The position numbers were made by a program, and so were the translations under genes. Of a DNA stretch of 11,572 nt, positions 6,682-11,572 are shown piece by piece. A model generated the notes under the pieces. It saw only the letters and a program-made list of their open reading frames with translations, did no database searches and was not told where the DNA came from. The first letter of the stretch is position 1. Each line of letters opens with the position of its first letter. The stretch comes from Acidobacteriota bacterium. Lineage in GTDB: Bacteria; Acidobacteriota; Thermoanaerobaculia; Multivoradales; JAHEKO01. The stretch is from the NCBI GenBank assembly GCA_006227875.1, contig SBFI01000409.1:1-11572 (forward strand), read 5' to 3'.

Positions 6682-7584
6682 ATGAAACCGCTGCTGTCGC
6701 CACGTGATCTCGCCAAGGCCATCGGGGTCAGCGAGTCTTCGATCAAACGCTGGGTGGATGACGGGGCGATCGAGGCCACCAAGACCGCCGGCGGACACCG
6801 TCGGATCGCCCTCTCCGAGGCGGTGCGCTTTGTCCGCGAGTCCCGCTCGGTCGTGGTCCGACCCGATCTTCTGGGCCTGCGAGAGATGGCTGCGGTGGGC
6901 GCCGAGCTTCCGTCCCGTGGAGACGAGGCTGAACGCCTGTTCGACTACCTGAAAGCCGGGGCCGCGGCGGAGGCCAGGGGGCTGCTCCTATCTCTTTATC
7001 TCGCCGGGAGGAGTGTCGCGGAGATCGTCGATGGACCGCTCCGGACCGCCATGGAGCGGATCGGTGAGCTGTGGATCGAGGAAGAGACCGGGATCTTTTG
7101 CGAGCACCGCGCGACCGAGATCGCCTTCCGCGCCGTGACCCAGATCCGCGGTCTCTTTGCGCCGGCCGAGCAGGCGCCGCTCGCGCTCGGGGGGGCCGCG
7201 GAGGGTGATCCGTATACGCTTCCGACCATGTCGGCTGCGGCCGTACTGGAATCGGTAGGCTGGCGGGCGGTCAATCTCGGACCCAACACTCCCATCGATT
7301 CGCTGCTTCTGGGCGTCGAGTCGCTCCACCCACGGCTGGTCTGGCTGAGCGTCTCGGCCGTCGTCGATCGTGAAGCTCTCGCGCAGAAAGTGAAGCGCCT
7401 GGTCAGCTATCTTGCCGACGGACCCGTCAGCCTCGCCCTGGGCGGCAGTGCCCTCGCGGAGCTCGACCTGGCACCTCATAGCCAACTGCACGTGGGTGAG
7501 AAGATGGGTGAGCTCGAGGCCTTCGCAAAGGGAATCGCCCTGGCGGCAGGACCGGCCTTGTCTCCGGTGGAGACCCACGGCTGA
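6682..7584 (+). CDS. MerR-type regulator with CarH/LitR-like cobalamin-binding domains
   Basis: A predicted DNA-binding regulator of 300 residues. A MerR-like winged helix spans about 4-52 (LSPRDLAKAIGVSESSIKRW, 5-24; TAGGHRRI, 35-42). A helical-bundle domain (about 80-160) follows, then a Rossmann-type B12-binding domain (about 165-290). In CarH photoreceptors adenosylcobalamin sits between the last two domains and light breaks the repressor tetramer. Here the Wx9EH motif that caps the adenosyl group is intact (Trp131, Glu141, His142). The cobalamin-ligating ExHxxG motif of the B12 domain reads DPYTLP (176-181), so the ligand His is Tyr178 and the Gly is Pro181. GWRAVNLGPNTP (193-204) is the usual strand-loop of B12 domains. 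The ATG at 6682 is preferred (AGGGGG about 8 nt upstream) over an in-frame TTG at 6643. It is divergent from the outer-membrane protein gene and upstream of tRNA-Glu and the homocysteine methyltransferase gene. Whether it still binds cobalamin is open. Confidence 0.87.
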   Translation: MKPLLSPRDLAKAIGVSESSIKRWVDDGAIEATKTAGGHRRIALSEAVRFVRESRSVVVRPDLLGLREMAAVGAELPSRGDEAERLFDYLKAGAAAEARGLLLSLYLAGRSVAEIVDGPLRTAMERIGELWIEEETGIFCEHRATEIAFRAVTQIRGLFAPAEQAPLALGGAAEGDPYTLPTMSAAAVLESVGWRAVNLGPNTPIDSLLLGVESLHPRLVWLSVSAVVDREALAQKVKRLVSYLADGPVSLALGGSALAELDLAPHSQLHVGEKMGELEAFAKGIALAAGPALSPVETHG

Positions 7585-7638
7585 ACCCGATCTCGCGATG
7601 GGGGGCGCGGCGGGAGCCAGTGTCGAAAAAAGGTGTGC

Positions 7639-7644
7639 TAGAGT
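7639..7644 (+). promoter_or_regulatory. -10 element of the probable tRNA-Glu promoter
   Basis: TGCTAGAGT (7636-7644) is a typical extended -10 box (TAGAGT), 38 bp before the tRNA. It is followed by a GC-rich discriminator, CGCCCGCCC, as common in stable-RNA promoters. No good -35 box is seen at 16-18 bp, which lowers confidence. Confidence 0.35.
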
Positions 7645-7681
7645 ACGCCCGCCCTCGGGTCGGCGGCAGCCGGCCCCAACA

Positions 7682-7759
7682 GTCCCCATCGTCTAGCCAG
7701 GCCTAGGACTCCAGCCTTTCAAGCTGGCAACACGGGTTCGAATCCCGTTGGGGACGCCA
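7682..7759 (+). tRNA. tRNA-Glu (anticodon UUC), CCA encoded
   Basis: The sequence folds as a full cloverleaf. The acceptor stem is GTCCCCA (7682-7688) with TGGGGAC (7749-7755). The D-arm region reads GTCTAGCCAGGCCTAGGAC. The anticodon stem is CCAGC/GCTGG around loop CTTTCAA, so the anticodon is TTC and charges glutamate. The T-arm is CGGG-TTCGAAT-CCCG. Discriminator G7756 and a genomically encoded CCA (7757-7759) complete it. Strong resemblance to bacterial tRNA-Glu supports the identity. The last 17 nt of its T-arm and acceptor stem recur downstream. Confidence 0.97.
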
Positions 7760-7767
7760 TATTTGGA
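7739..7767 (+). repeat. Direct repeat copy 1 (3' end of tRNA-Glu)
   Basis: These 29 bases, starting in the T-loop and running past the CCA, are repeated at 7828-7856 with 27 of 29 identities. The core CGAATCCCGTTGGGGAC is identical in both copies. The repeat period is 89 bp. This copy belongs to the intact tRNA. Confidence 0.85.
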
Positions 7768-7785
7768 CTAGCTCAACCACTGTGA

Positions 7786-7799
7786 CCCAACGGGATTCG
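7786..7799 (-). repeat. Inverted copy of the tRNA-Glu T-arm
   Basis: CCCAACGGGATTCG is the exact reverse complement of the first 14 bases of the direct-repeat core at 7739-7752 and 7828-7841. It can form a 14-bp hairpin stem with either copy: a 33-nt loop with the tRNA, or a 28-nt loop with the downstream copy. Confidence 0.85.
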
Positions 7800-7848
7800 G
7801 TCCCCACCCACCCTCACACCACTAGAGCGAATCCCGTTGGGGACACCA
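7800..7848 (+). pseudogene. Collapsed tRNA-Glu-like remnant
   Basis: GTCCCCA at 7800-7806, identical to the tRNA-Glu 5' acceptor strand, is followed after 31 nt by TGGGGAC (7838-7844), discriminator A and CCA (7846-7848). The two ends can pair as the same 7-bp acceptor stem, and the T-loop 3' half plus T-stem strand (CGAATCCCGT) is kept. There is no D-arm, no anticodon arm and no 5' half of the T-arm, so this cannot be a functional tRNA. It could be a deletion relic of a tandem tRNA-Glu, an old integration scar, or a processing or termination signal for the real tRNA transcript. Confidence 0.45.
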
Positions 7849-7882
7849 TATTCGGATAGGCTCGATCAAGGAGGACCGCCCT

Positions 7883-8821
7883 ATGAGTCGATATCGCAAC
7901 AACCTCCCACAGTTGTCTGGAGAGCTCTTTCTCGCTGACGGAGGGATCGAGACCGACCTGATATTCAACCACGGGATCGAAATTCGGGAGTTCGCGGCCC
8001 ACACGTTGCTAGCCGATGCGAGCGGTCAGCAGGTTGTAGCGGACTATTTCCGCGGCTTCCTGGCGCTGGCGGGTGCGACAGAAGCGGGCTTCATTCTCGA
8101 CGGTCAGACCTGGAAGGCGCACCTCCATTGGGCCGGTGATTTAGGCGCCGACGAGCAGGAGCTGCGGGCGGCAAACGAGGCCTCGATTGCGTTTATATCG
8201 GGACTCCGTGACGAGTTCTCCTCGAATGCGAAGCCGATCGTTCTGAACGGCATCATTGGTCCCCGTGGCGACAGCTACGCCCCCGAAGCGGAGGTGGCCG
8301 CGCACGAGGCGGAGGACTACCACGCCAGGCAGCTCGGTTGGCTTGCCGAGACCGATGTCGACATGGTGACGGCGACCACGTTTACCCAGTCGGACGAGGC
8401 GATCGGCTTTGTGCGCGCCGCTCGCACGGCCGGGCTGCCGGTCGTCATTTCGTTCACGGTGGAAACCGACGGCAACCTACCAACAGGGCAGCCACTGGGT
8501 GAGGCGATCGAGGCGGTCGATGATGCGACCGGTTCAGCCACGGCCTATTTCATGGTCAATTGCGCCCATCCCGACCACTTCTCCCACGTACTCGAGGACT
8601 CGGAGTGGGCCCGCCGCATCCGCGGCATGCGCTGCAATGCCTCACGGCTGAGCCACGCCGAGCTCGACGTGTGCGAGACGCTCGACGATGGAGATCCGGT
8701 CGAGCTCGGCGGCCAGTACGTCGAGCTCAGGCGCCGCATGCCGTGGCTCAACGTCTTTGGAGGCTGTTGTGGCTCCGATCTTCGTCACGTAACGGAGATC
8801 GCCCGCGCCCTGTCGGATTAG
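7883..8821 (+). CDS. Homocysteine S-methyltransferase family protein (MmuM/BHMT-like)
   Basis: A 312-residue stand-alone Hcy-binding-domain protein predicted to move a methyl group from S-methylmethionine, betaine or a similar donor to homocysteine, making methionine in the cytoplasm. FLADGGIETDLIF (16-28) corresponds to the N-terminal DGGxGT-type motif, NGIIGPRGDSY (122-132) to the conserved GPRGD-like loop, TATTFTQSDEA (163-173) to a homocysteine-site segment, VNCAHP (225-230) to the first zinc ligand Cys227 and GGCCGSD (293-299) to the paired zinc ligands Cys295 and Cys296. All three expected Zn cysteines are therefore present. It lacks the cobalamin and folate modules of MetH, so no B12 is needed. 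AAGGAGG (7868-7874) lies 8 nt before the ATG. It sits just after the tRNA-Glu and its 3' duplicate, with no gene in between. The methyl donor is not predictable from the sequence. Confidence 0.9.
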   Translation: MSRYRNNLPQLSGELFLADGGIETDLIFNHGIEIREFAAHTLLADASGQQVVADYFRGFLALAGATEAGFILDGQTWKAHLHWAGDLGADEQELRAANEASIAFISGLRDEFSSNAKPIVLNGIIGPRGDSYAPEAEVAAHEAEDYHARQLGWLAETDVDMVTATTFTQSDEAIGFVRAARTAGLPVVISFTVETDGNLPTGQPLGEAIEAVDDATGSATAYFMVNCAHPDHFSHVLEDSEWARRIRGMRCNASRLSHAELDVCETLDDGDPVELGGQYVELRRRMPWLNVFGGCCGSDLRHVTEIARALSD

Positions 8822-8904
8822 CCTCCGCAGGGCACAACCCTGATTCTGGGTAGCCGGCTTCCTGAGTAACAACCAGCGACTACCCACGGCCGGTCAACTC
8901 CCCG
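8822..8904. other. Convergent intergenic region with two small inverted repeats
   Basis: Between the 3' ends of the methyltransferase and DUF4440 genes lie CAGGG/CCCTG (8828-8832 with 8838-8842, 5-nt loop) and a perfect 7-bp TGGGTAG/CTACCCA (8847-8853 with 8880-8886, 26-nt loop). Neither is followed by a T-run on either strand, so a bidirectional terminator is possible but not shown. Confidence 0.3.
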
Positions 8905-9339
8905 TCACTCGGCGGGGGTCTCCTGGTAGTTGGCTGCCAGCCATTTTCCATCTTTGTTGACATAGACCGAGGTGGCGTAGACCTTGGCCGGCATCTTGTT
9001 GCCCTCGCAGGTGGCGTCCTGAGTCGCCGTGTAGGACAAGATTGCCACATCCTTGGCCAGGTGGCGGAGTTTTATGTCGTGGAAGTCGTAGCTCTTGACG
9101 TCACAGGCGCCTTTGGCGATCTCGGTGGCGATAGCCTCCCGCCCGACGACCCATCCGGCACCCGCGACGACCTGTACATGGTCCTCGGTCAGGTTCTTGC
9201 GGAAGTATTCGCCGTCTCCCTTCGCCCAGGCCTTCCACCCGGCCTTCTCGAGGGTAACCAGGTCTTCCTTGAGCTCACCTGCTGCCGCAACCGTGGTGAT
9301 GACGAGGATCAACATTACCGCTGTAGTCAAGATCTTCAT
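8905..9339 (-). CDS. Secreted DUF4440/SnoaL-like (NTF2-fold) protein
   Basis: A 144-residue exported small protein. MKILTTAVMLILVITTVAAA (1-20) is a Sec signal with likely cleavage before Gly21. The mature part looks like a cone-shaped NTF2/SnoaL domain of the DUF4440 type: an initial helix with LEKAGWKAWAKGDGEYFRKN (30-49), then EDHVQVV (52-58), GREAIATEIAKG (67-78), and the strands VAILSYTATQDATC (98-111), AKVYATSVYVNKDGKW (118-133) and the closing ANYQETP. Members bind small molecules or act as enzymes or accessory domains. No catalytic residues can be assigned. Cys79 and Cys111 might form a disulfide after export. The ATG at 9337-9339 is chosen because GGAGGA lies 9 nt upstream and it starts a clear signal peptide. 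The frame is open far upstream to 9669, but that stretch is promoter DNA and the opposite-strand radical SAM gene. Confidence 0.82.
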   Translation of the reverse strand: MKILTTAVMLILVITTVAAAGELKEDLVTLEKAGWKAWAKGDGEYFRKNLTEDHVQVVAGAGWVVGREAIATEIAKGACDVKSYDFHDIKLRHLAKDVAILSYTATQDATCEGNKMPAKVYATSVYVNKDGKWLAANYQETPAE

Positions 9340-9503
9340 GCGTTTCTGTCCTCCGAAGATGTCCGAAAGTAGGCTCCAGTGAGGCTTCCGCCCCGCAAAG
9401 CCGCGACTGCCAATCTGCTGCCTTGAAGCTGCGGTCAATATACCAGAGGTGACGCGTCCTCGAGCGGCAGCGCTCGCCAGCGGGATTTCTGGCCAGATTC
9501 TTC

Positions 9504-9532
9504 TTGACCCCGGTCCGGATCGGGTGTCAAAT
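9504..9532 (+). promoter_or_regulatory. Candidate sigma-70 promoter of the radical SAM operon
   Basis: TTGACC (9504-9509, 5/6 to TTGACA) and TCAAAT (9527-9532, 4/6 to TATAAT) are spaced by exactly 17 nt. Transcription would start near 9539, leaving a leader of about 39 nt before the ATG at 9578, which has a TGGAGG ribosome binding site at 9565-9570. The rest of the 238-bp gap with the DUF4440 gene contains TATATT on the minus strand (AATATA, 9436-9441), a possible -10 box for that gene, without a clear -35. Confidence 0.42.
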
Positions 9533-9577
9533 GATTGCTGAGGCTCTCGAACCGGAAACGACCGTGGAGGCCTCGGT

Positions 9578-10633
9578 ATGGACAGCACCCGACGCGATTT
9601 CATCAAGGGATCGGTTGTCCTCGGGGGAACTCTCCTCCTCCCACCCACCCGTCTTGCAGCTTCATCCACCGGTAGTGAGGAGTGGCTACCCGCCTATGCG
9701 CGGCTCGAGCAGGAGGGGAAGCTCGCCAAGCGGATCGAGCAGGCCTTCGACATTCTGGAGGCCTGCAACCTCTGTCCGCGCCAGTGCGGGGTCGACCGGC
9801 GGGCGGGAAAAAAAGGCTACTGCCGGGCGCCCTCCAGGGTCATGGTCTACAGCGCCCACCCTCATTTTGGCGAGGAGGTGTCGCTGGTGGGGGAGGGCGG
9901 TTCGGGCACTATCTTTTTCTCCAACTGCAATCTGCGGTGTTCCTTCTGTCAGAACTGGCCGATCGCCCACAAGGGGCTGGGGGATCGGCTCGAAGACGAG
10001 GACCTGGCGGGAGAGATGCTGCGGTTGCAGAAGATCGGCTGTCACAACATCAATCTGGTCACCCCGACCCATGTCATGCCCCACATCATCAACGCCACGC
10101 GGATCGCCTACAAATGGGGTCTCAGGCTTCCCCTGGTCTACAACACCAGCGGCTACGAGCGGGTGGAGATCCTGAAACTGCTCGACGGCATCGTCGACAT
10201 CTATCTGCCCGACCTCAAGTTCATGGATGGGGAGCAGTCGGCCAAGTACTCCTCCGGGGCGGCGGACTATCCGGAGGTGACCAAGAAGGCAATCCTGGAG
10301 ATGAACCGGCAGGTGGGGGAGCACACGGTGGACGACAAGGGCCGGGCCCTTCGCGGGTTGATGATCCGACATCTGGTGATGCCCAACCGGGTGGCCGGCA
10401 CCCGCGAGTTCACCCGGTGGGTCGCCGAGGAGCTGTCGACCACCACCTACGTCAACATCATGGCCCAGTATCACGTGGCCTACAGAGCGGCGGAGTTCGA
10501 AGAGATCGGTCGCGGACTCCATGCCGATGAGTTCTTGGAGGCCATGGATTGGGCCGAGGAGGCCGGTCTCACCAATCTCGACCCGCGGTCGGTCACCAAC
10601 CGCAAGATCTTCGAACGGCACGGCAGGGGTTGA
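9578..10633 (+). CDS. Radical SAM protein, COG1313/PflX-like, with twin-arginine leader
   Basis: A 351-residue radical SAM protein of the uncharacterised PflX-like family, which is related to pyruvate formate-lyase activating enzymes. The radical SAM cluster motif is CNLRCSFC: Cys117, Cys121, Cys124. An N-terminal cysteine set, CNLCPRQC (63-70) plus Cys82 in GKKGYCR, is typical of the family and may hold a second metal site. VYNTSGYERVE (187-197), DGIVDIYLPDLKF (203-215), MNRQVG (242-247), RHLVMPN (264-270) and MAQYHV (295-300) follow the family pattern to the C-terminus, so it looks full length. Unusually it starts MDSTRRDFIKGSVVLGGTLL, a Tat-type motif with hydrophobic core and possible cleavage near residues 28-30. 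The ATG has TGGAGG 7 nt upstream. The next gene starts 23 nt after its stop, also encoding a Tat-led radical SAM protein. The substrate is unknown; cytoplasmic location cannot be excluded. Confidence 0.9.
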   Translation: MDSTRRDFIKGSVVLGGTLLLPPTRLAASSTGSEEWLPAYARLEQEGKLAKRIEQAFDILEACNLCPRQCGVDRRAGKKGYCRAPSRVMVYSAHPHFGEEVSLVGEGGSGTIFFSNCNLRCSFCQNWPIAHKGLGDRLEDEDLAGEMLRLQKIGCHNINLVTPTHVMPHIINATRIAYKWGLRLPLVYNTSGYERVEILKLLDGIVDIYLPDLKFMDGEQSAKYSSGAADYPEVTKKAILEMNRQVGEHTVDDKGRALRGLMIRHLVMPNRVAGTREFTRWVAEELSTTTYVNIMAQYHVAYRAAEFEEIGRGLHADEFLEAMDWAEEAGLTNLDPRSVTNRKIFERHGRG

Positions 10634-10636
10634 GGA
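10632..10636 (+). promoter_or_regulatory. Shine-Dalgarno that favours an alternative TTG start for the second radical SAM gene
   Basis: GAGGA overlaps the stop codon of the first radical SAM gene. It lies 8 nt before an in-frame TTG at 10645 but about 20 nt before the ATG at 10657. If used, the protein gains four residues (MKCP) ahead of MREPISRRDF. The twin-arginine motif is kept either way. Confidence 0.4.
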
Positions 10637-10656
10637 CGATTCGGTTGAAATGCCCG

Positions 10657-11572
10657 ATGAGAGAGCCCATCAGCCGGCGTGATTTCGTCTCGGGTGTCGG
10701 TCGGTGTGCGCTGGTCACCGCGGGTGCAGGACTCCTCCCCGGCTCGCCCCTCACCGCGCCGGTGTCGGCGTCGGTGGTCAAGAAAGGTCTCATTGGTCGA
10801 CGGCCGTCGCCGTACTTCACACCGGTCACCGATGGCGCGGTCCTGTGCGAGCTCTGTCCCCACCGCTGCCGGATCGAGGCCGGCGAGCGTGGGCGTTGTG
10901 GAGTGCGAGAGAACAGCGACGGGGAGCTGTGGACGGTGGTCTACGGCAACCCCTGTGCGGTAAACATCGACCCGGTGGAGAAGAAGCCCTTCTTCCACGT
11001 GCTGCCGGGCTCAAAGACCCTGTCAGTGGCCAGTGCCGGCTGCAACCTCCACTGCAAATCCTGTCTCAACTGGGAGGCATCGCAGGCGAGACCGGAGGAG
11101 ACCTTCAACTACGACCTACCACCGGCCGAAACCGTGGCGCGGGCGGAGAGCTACGGCTGCCGGTCGATCGCCTCCTCCTATGTCGAGCCGGTCGTCTTTA
11201 TCGAGTACATGTTGGATATCGCCCGCCTCTGCCGGGGCGGGCCGCTCCTGCATCTGATGCACTCGGCGGGCTTTGTCAATCGGGTGCCTCTCGATGACAT
11301 CTGCGAGACGCTGGATGCCGCCTGTATCGACCTCAAGGGGTTCACCGAGGAGCTTTACCGGGAGGAGGTGGAGGGTGATCTGCAGACGGTGCTGTCGACA
11401 CTCGCTCGACTCAAAGAAAGAGGTGTCCACACCGAGATCGTCAACCTTTTGATACCCGGCAAGAACGACGACCCCGGGACCCTGCAGGCGATGTGCCGCT
11501 GGATCGTCGAAGAGCTGGGTCCGGACGTGCCGCTCCACTTCTTCCGTTTCTACCCCCGTTATCTGCTCAAGA
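10657..11572 (+). CDS. Radical SAM protein, COG1180/AmrS-like, with twin-arginine leader (3'-truncated by window edge)
   Basis: At least 305 residues of a radical SAM protein resembling the AmmeMemoRadiSam-system enzyme (AmrS) and PFL-activase relatives. Seen in order: MREPISRRDFVSGVG with a Tat-type RRDF motif and possible cleavage after VSA (36-38); an N-terminal cysteine set CELCPHRC (64-71) plus Cys81 in GRCGVR; DPVEKKPFFHVLPGSK (105-120), a hallmark of this family; the cluster motif CNLHCKSC (Cys129, Cys133, Cys136), followed by LNW where the family usually has QN; SSYVEPVVFIEY (173-184); CIDLKGF (223-229); and NLLIPGKNDD (263-272). The frame is open to the window end. The ATG at 10657 lacks a nearby ribosome binding site; a TTG at 10645 is the alternative start. 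It lies 23 nt after the first radical SAM gene, so the two are very probably one operon. The usual partners Memo and AMMECR1 are not seen here but could follow downstream. The substrate is unknown. Confidence 0.88.
   Translation, partial: MREPISRRDFVSGVGRCALVTAGAGLLPGSPLTAPVSASVVKKGLIGRRPSPYFTPVTDGAVLCELCPHRCRIEAGERGRCGVRENSDGELWTVVYGNPCAVNIDPVEKKPFFHVLPGSKTLSVASAGCNLHCKSCLNWEASQARPEETFNYDLPPAETVARAESYGCRSIASSYVEPVVFIEYMLDIARLCRGGPLLHLMHSAGFVNRVPLDDICETLDAACIDLKGFTEELYREEVEGDLQTVLSTLARLKERGVHTEIVNLLIPGKNDDPGTLQAMCRWIVEELGPDVPLHFFRFYPRYLLK

Noticed and set aside
7760..7882. Possible cobalamin or SAM riboswitch before the homocysteine methyltransferase gene
   Set aside because: No B12-box-like or SAM-riboswitch core sequence is visible. 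The region is explained by tRNA-derived repeats and a plain ribosome binding site.
7883..8821. Integrated cargo gene next to a tRNA attachment-like repeat
   Set aside because: The repeat copies do not flank the gene; both lie upstream of it. There is no integrase and base composition matches the neighbours.
9340..9669. N-terminal extension of the DUF4440 gene to 9669
   Set aside because: It covers the divergent promoter region and the start of the opposite-strand radical SAM gene. A clear signal peptide with GGAGGA upstream begins at 9339.
9686..10621. 311-residue minus-strand frame opposite the first radical SAM gene
   Set aside because: The plus-strand protein is unmistakable. The opposite frame is a codon-bias shadow without its own ribosome binding site or motifs.

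Overview
The window is about 11.6 kb of GC-rich, densely coded bacterial chromosome with no mobile-element, phage or plasmid genes. A predicted outer-membrane beta-barrel protein, three predicted lipoproteins and several Sec/Tat leaders point to a Gram-negative, double-membraned organism. The gene mix (MerR/B12-binding regulator, GIN-domain and ankyrin lipoproteins, COG1313 and AmrS-like radical SAM proteins) resembles Acidobacteriota or a similar environmental phylum. That placement is inference and no marker gene here settles it.

Layout. (1) 2-1090 (+) is the 3' part of a tandem-domain sugar ABC transporter ATPase. It meets a PfkB-family sugar kinase (1979-1065, -) tail to tail with a 26-bp overlap, suggesting a carbohydrate or nucleoside uptake and phosphorylation locus. 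(2) 2058-5646 is an envelope block. It holds an ankyrin-repeat lipoprotein (-), a divergent GIN-domain (DUF2807) lipoprotein (+), a YhhN-family membrane protein (-) whose stop overlaps that of the GIN gene, and a TPR-like lipoprotein (-) just upstream of yhhN and probably co-transcribed with it. (3) 5709-6552 (-) is a nearly complete transcription unit for an outer-membrane beta-barrel protein: a near-consensus sigma-70 promoter, strong ribosome binding site, gene and candidate terminator. (4) 6606-7584 (+) is a divergently transcribed CarH/LitR-like MerR regulator. It keeps the Wx9EH motif of B12 photoreceptors but has lost the His of the cobalamin-ligating motif. (5) 7682-7759 is tRNA-Glu(UUC) with an encoded CCA, followed by an imperfect duplicate of its own 3' end and an inverted copy. 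A homocysteine S-methyltransferase-family gene follows (7883-8821, +). (6) 9339-8905 (-) is a small secreted DUF4440/SnoaL-like protein. (7) 9504 to the end (+) is a probable operon of two radical SAM proteins, one COG1313/PflX-like and one COG1180/AmrS-like. Both begin with a twin-arginine (RRDF) leader, and the second runs off the window.

The most unusual item is the radical SAM pair. These enzymes need S-adenosylmethionine and low-potential electrons, which are cytoplasmic, yet both proteins carry what looks like an export signal. The second is the B12-type regulator that has lost its cobalamin-ligand motif. No gene-free stretch exceeds about 300 bp. The larger gaps (3306-3486, 6428-6681, 7585-7882, 9340-9577) hold divergent promoter regions or the tRNA locus.
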